A stretch of DNA of 64,000 bases from Streptosporangium violaceochromogenes (GTDB lineage: Bacteria; Actinomycetota; Actinomycetes; Streptosporangiales; Streptosporangiaceae). The position numbers and the translations under genes were made by a program. Below, piece after piece: positions 1-7,553 of this stretch. The stretch covers positions 62,001-126,000 of the forward strand of contig NZ_BNBB01000011.1 of NCBI RefSeq assembly GCF_014654615.1, in the 5' to 3' direction. How positions within the stretch are numbered: position 1 is the first letter of the stretch; each line of letters begins with the position of its first letter. The notes under the pieces were generated by a model. That model saw nothing but the letters and a program-made list of their open reading frames with translations. It was not told the DNA's origin and did not search any database.

Positions 1-938
1 TGAAGAAGGGGTTGAACCGCAGCGCCTCCCAGACGTAGCCGTCGAAGCGCGCGAGGTCGGGGCCCGCGGCGGCCTCGACGGCGCGGGCCAGCACCCGCGG
101 GCGCAGCAGGAGCTGCTCGACGGCCTCGGCCATGGCCCCGGGGGCGCTCTCCACGAATCCGAGCGGCAGCCCCGCCATGTTGATCACGATGCGCTCGTCG
201 CCGTCGTCGAGGCCGGCGGGCAGGACGGTGGCGCAGAGCCGCCCGAAGACGTCGCCGGGCGGCCCCTGCCCGGGGCGGGCGGCGGCCCTGATCTCGGCGA
301 GCCGGCCGCGCAGGTGGGCCGTCATCTCCGCGCCGGCGCGGACCGAGGCGGCCTGGACCTCCGGGTCGCCGGTGAAGTTGGCGAAGCCGTCGGTGACGAT
401 CGCCCGGCACCACCGGGAGAGGGTCAGGGGGTCGGGCCCGGGAAGACCGAAGTATTCGGCGCACACGCCCAGGGCCACGGGACGGAACAGGTCGTGGACC
501 GCCTCGACGCGGCCGCGCGGCCAGGCGGCGTCGAGCGCCTCGTCGGCGACGCGCCCCGCCAGCGCGCGCACCCCGGCCACGTCGCCGGGCGGGAGCATGA
601 CCCGCATCAGCCCCTTGTCCCGCCAGTTCGTCGGGGTGGCGTCCCTGGAGAGCATGAACGGCCCGCCCAGCGCGGCCTCCAGGCGCGGGCCGAAGGCGCG
701 GACGGTGAAGACCTCCTCGTGGGAGAGCACCTCGGTGACGTCGGCGAAGCGGGTCACGACCGTGAAGGCGGGCGTGACGAAGATCGGCCGCCGTTCGCGG
801 AGCTCGGCGAACAGGGCGCGCCAGTCGGTGCGGATCCACTCGCGGACGAGGCCGGACGCCGACACCGGATCACGGGCCAGGGCCTCCTCATACCGCTCCA
901 GATGGCCGCCCGCGGTCGCCCGGTCGACAACGCCCATG
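1..938 (-). CDS. Cytochrome P450 (partial, C-terminus outside window)
   Basis: About 312 residues of a cytochrome P450 read leftward from ATG at 938, preceded by GGAAGG; the heme-binding Cys region lies beyond base 1. The K-helix ExxR motif is visible near the window edge (WEALRFNP), and the N-terminal part has the usual P450 texture (RPIFVTPAFTVVTRFADV, then LSHEEVFTVR). The I-helix segment around residues 252-265 reads INMAGLPLGFVESAPG, without the usual acid-Thr pair of monooxygenases that activates oxygen. That could indicate a peroxygenase-like or otherwise atypical P450. Substrate and redox partner are unknown. It is divergent from the desaturase at 1168, so a lipid substrate is conceivable but unproven. 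P450 membership is well supported; function is not. Confidence 0.8.
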
Positions 939-1167
939 CGCAAGGCCCTTCCGTGGGAAACCGTGGTGAACGGAGATCGTCACGTTGTGTAGCCACAATC
1001 TAGGCGGGGGTGACATCGTTGCTTGATGACTACCGTATGGATTGTTTTAGTTCCTCTGAGTGATTAACACGTCACCCTCCGGCCACTGCCGTACGGCGGG
1101 AGGGCGGCCGTTGAATGGGGCGCCGGGTCGTCTTCACCGAGTCACAGGGAGGCAGCGTGACCCCGTC

Positions 1168-2145
1168 GTGACCGCGTCGCGCCCATCGCGCCCGTCGCCC
1201 GCGTCGCGCCCCCCGCGGCGGGGCACGGCGGAGACGGTGACGGTCACCACCGGCCGCCGCGCCGCCTACCTCGTCCTCCTGGTGGTGCTGCCGGTGCTGC
1301 TGTTGGCCCTGGCCGTGCCCGCCGTCTGGGGGTGGGGGGTCGGCCCGCGTGACGTGGTCATCGCCGCCGTGATGTACCTCGTCAGCGTCTTCGGGATCGC
1401 CATCGGCTACCACCGGCTCCTGACCCACCGGTCCTTCCGGTGCCGCAGGCCGCTGCGCGTCGCGCTCATGCTGGCCGGCGGCATGGCCGTCGAGGGGCCG
1501 GTCACGCTCTGGGCGGCCGAGCACCGCCGCCACCACAAGTACGCCGACCGCGAGGGCGACCCGCACTCGCCGTGGCGGTACGGCGACGGCGGCCTGGCGC
1601 TGCTGCGCGGCATGGCGCACGCCCACGTCGGCTGGTTCTACACCGCGCGCCGCCGTTCCAGCCGCGCGCACTGGGTGCCGGACCTGCTGGCCGATCCGGA
1701 CGTACGGCGGTTCGACGCCGCCTACCCCGCCGTCGCGGCGCTGTCGTTCGCGCTGCCCGCCGCGGCGGGCGGGCTGTGGTCGATGTCGTGGGCGGGCGCG
1801 TGGTCCGCCCTCTTCTGGGGCGGGCTGGTCCGCTACGCCGTGGTGCACCACGTCACCTGGTCGGTCAACTCCGTCGCCCACACCTTCGGCGAGCGCCCGT
1901 TCCGCACCAGAGACCGCTCGTCGAACGTGCCCTGGGTGGCGATCCTGACCCTTGGCGAGGGCTGGCACAACTGGCATCACGTGGAGCCGGCCTGCGCCCG
2001 CCACGGGGTGCTCAGGGGCCAGCTCGACCCGAGCGCCCGGCTGATCCGCTGGTTCGAGCGGGTGCGGTGGGCCTACGGCGTGCACTGGCCCGACCCCGGC
2101 CGCGTGGCCGCCCGCCGCGCCGGGCGAGGCGATCCGGGCGTCTGA
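1168..2145 (+). CDS. Membrane fatty-acid (acyl-CoA delta-9 type) desaturase
   Basis: Integral-membrane di-iron desaturase of about 325 residues, predicted to introduce a double bond into an acyl chain. The three histidine boxes of the stearoyl-CoA/acyl-lipid desaturase family are present: HRLLTH (82-87), HRRHH (119-123) and HNWHH (267-271). Hydrophobic spans lie around 34-56, 60-80, 95-115 and 180-215. I place the start at GTG 1168, with GGAGG about 16 bases upstream. The frame stays open to GTG 1060, but that extension is Arg/Pro-rich and unlike the family. It is close in size to the shorter bacterial members. No redox partner gene is adjacent. Family assignment is firm; regiospecificity and natural substrate cannot be told from sequence. 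Confidence 0.9.
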   Translation: MTASRPSRPSPASRPPRRGTAETVTVTTGRRAAYLVLLVVLPVLLLALAVPAVWGWGVGPRDVVIAAVMYLVSVFGIAIGYHRLLTHRSFRCRRPLRVALMLAGGMAVEGPVTLWAAEHRRHHKYADREGDPHSPWRYGDGGLALLRGMAHAHVGWFYTARRRSSRAHWVPDLLADPDVRRFDAAYPAVAALSFALPAAAGGLWSMSWAGAWSALFWGGLVRYAVVHHVTWSVNSVAHTFGERPFRTRDRSSNVPWVAILTLGEGWHNWHHVEPACARHGVLRGQLDPSARLIRWFERVRWAYGVHWPDPGRVAARRAGRGDPGV

Positions 2146-2185
2146 CGTTCCCGGGGCGCCGCCGGGCGCCGGCGACCCGCGGTCT

Positions 2186-2244
2186 TCACAGGACGGGGCC
2201 CTCACGGAACGAGGCCTCTCACAGGACGGGGCCCTCACGGAACG
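2186..2244. repeat. Two-copy direct repeat, 26 bp with 33 bp period
   Basis: An identical 26-base unit occurs at 2186-2211 and again at 2219-2244, separated by seven bases. It begins TCACAGGACGG and ends CACGGAACG. It lies downstream of the desaturase stop and just before the iron box at 2268. It might be a small tandem duplication or paired regulator sites; no known element was recognised. Confidence 0.85.
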
Positions 2245-2267
2245 GGACCCCGGGGTTGGCATTAAAA

Positions 2268-2286
2268 TAAGGTAAGGCTAACCTAA
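2268..2286 (+). promoter_or_regulatory. IdeR/DtxR-type iron box
   Basis: The 19-mer TAAGGTAAGGCTAACCTAA matches the established DtxR/IdeR/DmdR operator consensus TTAGGTTAGGCTAACCTAA at 17 of 19 positions, by hand alignment. It sits in a locally AT-rich stretch about 160 bases before the ferric-siderophore ATPase. The uptake operon is therefore expected to be repressed by Fe2+-bound IdeR/DmdR and expressed under iron limitation. No promoter hexamers are assigned. Confidence 0.88.
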
Positions 2287-2443
2287 AGCGAAAGTCTGGC
2301 TCGTCCCTCGGAGCGCTCCATGCCCGTTCTGTATGGGATCGGCAGGCCGTCGCCCGCCGGCCCCGCCGTACCCTCCGCGCCCCTCGCGTCCCCCGTCTCC
2401 CCCGCGCCGCCCTCGGTGACGCCCGGCGCCCCGGAGCGGACCC

Positions 2444-3262
2444 TTGCAGGGTGAGGCCGCCCTGAGCGGCACCGACCTGCGGCTGGGCTACGCGGGCGGC
2501 ACGGTGGTCGACGGCGCGTGCATCGCCCTGGTCCCCGGCCGGGTGACGGCCCTGGTGGGCCCCAACGGCAGCGGCAAGTCCACGCTGCTGCGCGCGCTGG
2601 CCCGGCTGCACCCGCCTCAGAGCGGCACCGTCCTGCTCGGCGACGGCACCCCCGCCCTCGGCCTGCCGGCCCGCGACTTCGCCCGCAGGGTCACCCTGCT
2701 GGCGCAGAGCCGTCCCACCCCGACCGGGGTGCGCGTCCGCGACGTCGTCGGCTACGGCCGCCACCCCTACCGGGGACGGTGGCGGAGCGGCGACCCCGGC
2801 GGCGAGCGGGCCGTCGCCCACGCGATGGAGCTGACCGGCGTCGCCGCCATGGCGGACCGTCCCGTCGACGAGCTGTCCGGCGGAGAACTGCAACGCGTGT
2901 GGCTGGCCACCTGCCTGGCGCAGGACACCGGCGTGCTGCTGCTGGACGAACCCACCACCTTCCTCGACCTGCGCTACCAGGTCGAGCTGCTGGACCTCGT
3001 CCGCGACCTCGCCGACGGGCACCGGATCGCCGTCGGCGTCGTGCTGCACGACCTCAACCAGGCCGCGGAGGTCGCCGACCACGTCGTCCTCCTGCACGGA
3101 GGCCGCGTGCTCGGCGACGGCACCCCCGCCGAGGTGCTCACCGAGGAGCTGCTCACCCTGGCCTACGGCATCCGTGTCGAGGCCACGATCGACCCCCGAA
3201 CCGGGACGGTGCGCACCAGGCCGGTCGGCCGGCGCGCCGGAAGCGTCCCGGCGACGACATGA
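2444..3262 (+). CDS. Ferric-siderophore ABC transporter, ATP-binding protein (FepC/FhuC type)
   Basis: Cytoplasmic ATPase of 272 residues powering siderophore import. Walker A is GPNGSGKS (39-46). The signature LSGGELQRV, Walker B VLLLDEPTTFLD and the switch histidine in VVLHDLNQA follow in order. The TTTFLD-type D-loop and HDLNQA are typical of the FepC/FhuC/BtuD group. The start is TTG 2444 with GGAG about eight bases upstream; no earlier in-frame start exists. It is the first gene behind the iron box and its stop overlaps an ATG in front of the binding-protein gene. Which siderophore is carried cannot be inferred, since no siderophore biosynthesis gene is in the window. Confidence 0.93.
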   Translation: MQGEAALSGTDLRLGYAGGTVVDGACIALVPGRVTALVGPNGSGKSTLLRALARLHPPQSGTVLLGDGTPALGLPARDFARRVTLLAQSRPTPTGVRVRDVVGYGRHPYRGRWRSGDPGGERAVAHAMELTGVAAMADRPVDELSGGELQRVWLATCLAQDTGVLLLDEPTTFLDLRYQVELLDLVRDLADGHRIAVGVVLHDLNQAAEVADHVVLLHGGRVLGDGTPAEVLTEELLTLAYGIRVEATIDPRTGTVRTRPVGRRAGSVPATT

Positions 3263-3273
3263 GAGGAACCACC

Positions 3274-4281
3274 ATGCGCTCCCTGCGCACCGCCCTGGCG
3301 GTCTTCGCCGCCGTCCTGGCCCTCGGCGCCTGCGGCACCACACAGGCACCGGCCGGCACGGCCGCGGAGTCCGCCGCGGACCCCACGGGCTCGTCGGGCT
3401 CCGCCGAGGCCGGGCCCGTCACCGTCACCGACGGCCGGGGCAGGAACGTCACGCTCGACCGGCCCGCCACCAAGGTCGTCGGCCTCGAATGGGGGGAGGT
3501 CGAGATGCTGGTCGGCCTCGGCGTCATGCCCGTGGGCGTCGCCGACGTCAAGGGGTACGGCACCTGGGTGACCGCCGCCCGGCTGGACGCCTCCGTCAAG
3601 GACGTGGGCACCCGCTCCGAGCCGAGCGTCGACTCCATCGCCGCCCTCCAGCCCGATCTGGTCGTCATGGAGGGCGAGAGGAACGCCGCGCTGATCACCC
3701 AGCTGGAGAAGTTCGTCCCCGTCGTCGTGACCAAGGGCAGCGACGCGACCGGCAATCTGGAGCGCATGCGCGCCGACCTCACCATGATCGCCACCGCCGT
3801 GGGCAGGAACGACGAGGCCGCCAAGCTGCTGGCGGACCTCGACGCGACGCTGGCCGACGGCAAGCGGAAGATCGCCGACGCCGGGGCCGCCGGCGGGAGG
3901 TTCGCGATGGCCGACGGCTACAAGGAGGGCAGCACGATCTCGATCCGCATGTTCGGCAAGGGCGCGCTCGTCTCCGACGTGGCCGAACGCCTGGGCCTGG
4001 CCAACGCCTGGACGGGCAAGGCCGACAAGGTCTGGGGCCTGGGAAACACCGACGTCGAGGGGCTGACCGCGCTGAAGGGCGACGACGTGCGCTTCTTCTA
4101 CAACGCCTCCGACGGCGACGACATCTTCGCCGACGGCCTGGCCCGCAACGCCATCTGGAAGGCGCTGCCCTTCGTGGCCGGCGGGCGCGTGACCAGACTG
4201 CCCGACGGCATCTGGACCTTCGGCGGCCCGCTGTCGTGCGCGCAGTACGCCGAGGCGCTCGTGAAGGCCTACACCGGTTGA
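3274..4281 (+). CDS. Iron-siderophore ABC transporter substrate-binding lipoprotein (FecB/FhuD type)
   Basis: Exported lipoprotein of 335 residues that should capture ferric siderophore at the outer face of the membrane and pass it to the permease encoded next. A basic N-terminus and hydrophobic core end in the lipobox LGAC, giving Cys20 as the lipidated residue. The mature part has the TroA/FecB-like bilobal pattern (TKVVGLEWGEVEMLVGLGV, then SIAALQPDLVVMEG). ATG 3274 is preferred because GAGAGGA lies seven bases upstream; ATG 3259 in the same frame overlaps the ATPase stop and is an alternative. The stop is coupled to the permease start (TTGA overlap at 4278-4281). Confidence 0.92.
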   Translation: MRSLRTALAVFAAVLALGACGTTQAPAGTAAESAADPTGSSGSAEAGPVTVTDGRGRNVTLDRPATKVVGLEWGEVEMLVGLGVMPVGVADVKGYGTWVTAARLDASVKDVGTRSEPSVDSIAALQPDLVVMEGERNAALITQLEKFVPVVVTKGSDATGNLERMRADLTMIATAVGRNDEAAKLLADLDATLADGKRKIADAGAAGGRFAMADGYKEGSTISIRMFGKGALVSDVAERLGLANAWTGKADKVWGLGNTDVEGLTALKGDDVRFFYNASDGDDIFADGLARNAIWKALPFVAGGRVTRLPDGIWTFGGPLSCAQYAEALVKAYTG

Positions 4282-6359
4282 GCACGCCCGTCCTGACCCC
4301 GGCTCCCCCCGCCGCGCCCCCGCGGCGGCTCGGGGTCGCCGGGGCCTTCGTCCTGACGGCGGCGGCGGTGACGCTGCTGGCCGCGGTCCACCTGACACAG
4401 GGCACGTCGTCCGTCGGCGCGCTCGACCTGCTCGGGCTCGTGCTGGGCGGGGACCAGGAGGAGACCGTACGCGTCCTGGTCGCCTCGCGGCTTCCCCGGC
4501 TGCTGGCCGGGGTGGCGGTGGGGGTCGCTCTGGGGGCGGCCGGGGCCCTGCTGCAGTCGATCGCCCGCAACCCGCTGGCCTCGCCGGACACCCTGGCGGT
4601 CAGCTCGGGCGCCTACCTCGCCGTGGTGGCCGCCGCCGCGTTCGGCGTGACGCTGCCCGTGCTGCCCTCGGGCGGGCTGTCCTTCCTCGGCGGGCTCGGC
4701 GCCGCCGCCCTGGTGCTGGCCCTGGCGGCCGGCGGCAGGGCCGGAACGACCCGGCTGATCCTGGCCGGCTCGGCCACCGCGCTGGCGCTCAGCTCGCTGA
4801 CCACGCTTCTCATGATCCTGTTCCAGCAGCAGACCACCGGCCTGTTCGCCTGGGGCAGCGGCTCACTGGTGCAGAGCGACCTGAACGCGGTCACCCAGCT
4901 CGGCCCGGTGATCGCGCTCGCCCTGCTGGCCGCGACCCTGCTCGGCCCCCGGCTGGACATCCTCGGACTGGGCGACGACACCGCCTCGGTGCTGGGCGTC
5001 AACGTCCGGCGGCTGCGCCTGACGGCCACGCTGCTCGCCGTACTGCTGGCGGCCGCGGCGGTGACCGTCGCCGGGCCGATCGGGTTCGTGGGGCTCTGCG
5101 CACCGGTGATCGTGCGGCTGCTGGCCCGGTGGCTTCCCGGGCTGCACCGGCACCGCGCCCTGCTGCCGCTCTCGGCGCTCACCGGGGTCGCGACCCTGCT
5201 GGCCGCCGACATCGCGCTGCGCGCCGTCCTCGGCGCCCAGGCCGGGGTGGACGTCCCGCCGGGGGTGGTGACCACGATCCTCGGCGCCGTGGTCCTGATG
5301 GGGCTGGCCAGACGGCACCGCGACGCCGGCCCCACCCGGCGGCCCCCCACCGTGCGGGCGGCCGACCGGTCCGCGGCCGGGTTCTGGGCCGTGGTCGTCT
5401 GCTGCGCGGTGCTCGTGGCCGGGGCGGCGGTCTTCGGCATGCTCGGCGGCGACACCTGGCTGCTGACGGGCGACGTGGCCAACTGGCTTCAGGGAAGGAG
5501 CGGCCGGGCGCTCACCTACGTACTGGACCAGCGCTACCCCAGGGTGCTCGCGGCGCTGCTGGGCGGGACCGCCCTGGCGATCGCCGGCACGACCGTCCAG
5601 GCGGTGTGCCGCAACCCGCTCGCCGAGCCGGGGGTGCTGGGCATCACCGCGGGCGCGGGGGCCGGCGGGATCGGCCTGCTGACGCTGGTCCCGACGGCCG
5701 GGATCGGGGCGATGTCCGCCGCGGCCGGGGCCGGGGCCGTGGTGGCGTTCGCCGCCGTCTACCTGCTGTCGTGGCGCGGCGGGCTGAGCTCGGACCGGCT
5801 GGTCCTGATCGGCGTGGGCGTCCACGCCCTCTGCACGGCCGTCACCGTCCTCATCCTCGTCACCTCCGACCCGTGGAACACGGCCAAGGCCCTGACCTGG
5901 CTGTCGGGCTCCACCTACGGCAGGGTCCCGGCGCAGCTGCTGCCGGTCACCCTCGCCCTGCTGCCGGCCCTGGCGGCGGCCGTCCTGCTGCGCCGGGATC
6001 TGGACCTGCTGGCCCTGGACGAGGACACCCCGCGGATCCTGGGCGTCCCTTTGGAACGGGTACGGCTGGCCGCGCTCGGCGGGGCCGTCCTGCTCACCTC
6101 GACCGTGGTGTCGGCCGTCGGCGTGGTCGGCTTCGTCGGGCTGGTGGCGCCGCACGCCGCGCGCATGCTCGTCGGCGGGCGTCACTCCCGCCTGCTGCCG
6201 GTCGCCGCGCTGCTGGGCGCGCTGCTGGTGAGCCTGGCCGACACCCTCGGCCGCTCCGTCATCGCCCCCGCCCAGATCCCCGCCGGTCTGATCACCGCCC
6301 TGCTCGGCACCCCGTACTTCGTCTGGCTGCTGTGGAGGTCAAGGGCCGCGCGGGAGTGA
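4278..6359 (+). CDS. Fused double FecCD-family siderophore permease (FhuB-like)
   Basis: Membrane protein of 693 residues containing two complete FecCD permease halves in one chain, so it can form the whole translocation channel alone. Half one covers roughly residues 10-345 and half two roughly 365-690. Each has the family landmarks: SRLPRLLAGVAVGVALGAAG with RNPLASPD and GFVGL in the first, RYPRVLAALLGG with RNPLAEPGVLG and GFVGLVAPHAAR in the second. Ordinary actinobacterial systems encode the halves separately (FepD/FepG); E. coli FhuB is fused in this way. Start TTG 4278 overlaps the lipoprotein stop, implying translational coupling. It completes the iron-box operon of ATPase, binding protein and permease. 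Confidence 0.92.
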   Translation: MSTPVLTPAPPAAPPRRLGVAGAFVLTAAAVTLLAAVHLTQGTSSVGALDLLGLVLGGDQEETVRVLVASRLPRLLAGVAVGVALGAAGALLQSIARNPLASPDTLAVSSGAYLAVVAAAAFGVTLPVLPSGGLSFLGGLGAAALVLALAAGGRAGTTRLILAGSATALALSSLTTLLMILFQQQTTGLFAWGSGSLVQSDLNAVTQLGPVIALALLAATLLGPRLDILGLGDDTASVLGVNVRRLRLTATLLAVLLAAAAVTVAGPIGFVGLCAPVIVRLLARWLPGLHRHRALLPLSALTGVATLLAADIALRAVLGAQAGVDVPPGVVTTILGAVVLMGLARRHRDAGPTRRPPTVRAADRSAAGFWAVVVCCAVLVAGAAVFGMLGGDTWLLTGDVANWLQGRSGRALTYVLDQRYPRVLAALLGGTALAIAGTTVQAVCRNPLAEPGVLGITAGAGAGGIGLLTLVPTAGIGAMSAAAGAGAVVAFAAVYLLSWRGGLSSDRLVLIGVGVHALCTAVTVLILVTSDPWNTAKALTWLSGSTYGRVPAQLLPVTLALLPALAAAVLLRRDLDLLALDEDTPRILGVPLERVRLAALGGAVLLTSTVVSAVGVVGFVGLVAPHAARMLVGGRHSRLLPVAALLGALLVSLADTLGRSVIAPAQIPAGLITALLGTPYFVWLLWRSRAARE

Positions 6360-6437
6360 GGGCCGGCGAGGGGCCCGCTCCACCCCACATCGGTGACCTG
6401 CGTGTTTCGGCGTCCGCTGAGCGGGAAGCGGCCATTC

Positions 6438-7487
6438 ATGCGCGTGGTTGTGGTGGGTGCGACGGGAAACGTCGGGACGAGCGTGGTGACGGCCCTGGAG
6501 GGCGACGAGAGCGTCACCTCCGTGATCGGGGTGGCCAGGCGGCCACCCGTCCGGTGGGAGGGCGCGACCGAGTGGCGTGCGGCCGACGTGACCGTCGACG
6601 ACCTGGGGGAGGTCTTCGAGGGCGCCGACGCCGTGGTGCACCTGGCCTGGCTGTTCCAACCGACCCGGCGGCCCTCGGTGACCTGGCGGACCAACGTTCT
6701 CGGCAGCGCGCGGGTCTTCCGCGCGGTGGCCGAGGCCGGGGTCTCCGCCCTGGTGTACGCCTCGTCGGTCGGGGCCTACTCCCCCGGCCCCAAGGACCGG
6801 GCCGTCGACGAGGGGTGGCCGACCGACGGCTGGCCGGGCGCCGCCTACAGCAGGGAGAAGGCGTACGTGGAGCGGGTGCTCGACGTCTTCGAGCGCGACC
6901 ACCCCGGCATCCGGGTCGTCCGCATGCGCCCGGGGTTCATCTTCAAGCGGGAGGCCGCCACCGAGCAGCGGCGGCTGTTCGCCGGCCCCCTCCTGCCCGG
7001 AAGGCTGGTACGGCCGGGCATGATCCCGTTCGTGCCCGACATCCCCGGGCTGCGGATCCAGGCCCTGCACTCCCTGGACGCCGGAGAGGCCTACCGCCTG
7101 GCCGTCACCCGGCAGGTCCGCGGCGCCTTCAACCTCGCGGCGGAGCCGGTGCTGGACACCGCCGCCCTCGCCGGGGTGCTCGGCGCCCGCCCGGTGCCGG
7201 TCCCGTCCTCGCTGGCCAGGGCGGTCACCGCCGCCGGCTGGCATCTCCACCTCATTCCCGCCGCCCCCGGCCTGCTGGACATGGCGCTGCGGCTGCCCGT
7301 CATGGACATCACCCGCGCCCACCGGGAGCTGGGCTGGCAGCCGCGCCACACGGCGCTCGACGCGGTGCGCGAACTGCTCGGCGGCCTGCGCGAGGGCGCG
7401 GGGGCGGACACCGCCCCCCTGGCCCCCGACACCGACGCGGGCGGAAGGCTGCGCGAGTTCCTCACCGGCGTGGGCCAGCGCCCCTGA
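6438..7487 (+). CDS. NAD(P)-dependent epimerase/dehydratase family protein (extended SDR)
   Basis: Predicted soluble oxidoreductase or epimerase of 349 residues with an N-terminal Rossmann fold. The cofactor loop is GATGNVG just after MRVVVV, a segment DAVVHLAW follows, and the catalytic YxxxK is seen as YSREK, with the preceding serine in VYASSVGAY. This is the extended SDR arrangement. ATG 6438 is used because GGGAAG lies about 11 bases upstream and the Rossmann strand begins immediately. It lies 78 bases after the siderophore permease on the same strand, so read-through is possible, but nothing ties its chemistry to iron uptake. It is convergent with the GAP1-like gene. Substrate unknown. 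Confidence 0.85.
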   Translation: MRVVVVGATGNVGTSVVTALEGDESVTSVIGVARRPPVRWEGATEWRAADVTVDDLGEVFEGADAVVHLAWLFQPTRRPSVTWRTNVLGSARVFRAVAEAGVSALVYASSVGAYSPGPKDRAVDEGWPTDGWPGAAYSREKAYVERVLDVFERDHPGIRVVRMRPGFIFKREAATEQRRLFAGPLLPGRLVRPGMIPFVPDIPGLRIQALHSLDAGEAYRLAVTRQVRGAFNLAAEPVLDTAALAGVLGARPVPVPSSLARAVTAAGWHLHLIPAAPGLLDMALRLPVMDITRAHRELGWQPRHTALDAVRELLGGLREGAGADTAPLAPDTDAGGRLREFLTGVGQRP

Positions 7488-7553
7488 CCCGGCCCGCGCC
7501 GAAAGGCCGGACGGCACGGGGACAGGGAGGAGTCCTCCTCGGCGGGGAGGGGG

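Noticed and set aside
2320..2453. 44-codon ATG open frame directly after the iron box
   Set aside because: Pro/Ala/Ser-rich with no ribosome site and overlapping the ATPase start; probably leader RNA.
3174..4277. In-frame upstream extension of the siderophore permease
   Set aside because: It reads through the binding-protein gene in the wrong frame with Arg-rich sequence; the TTG 4278 start coupled to the previous stop is better supported.
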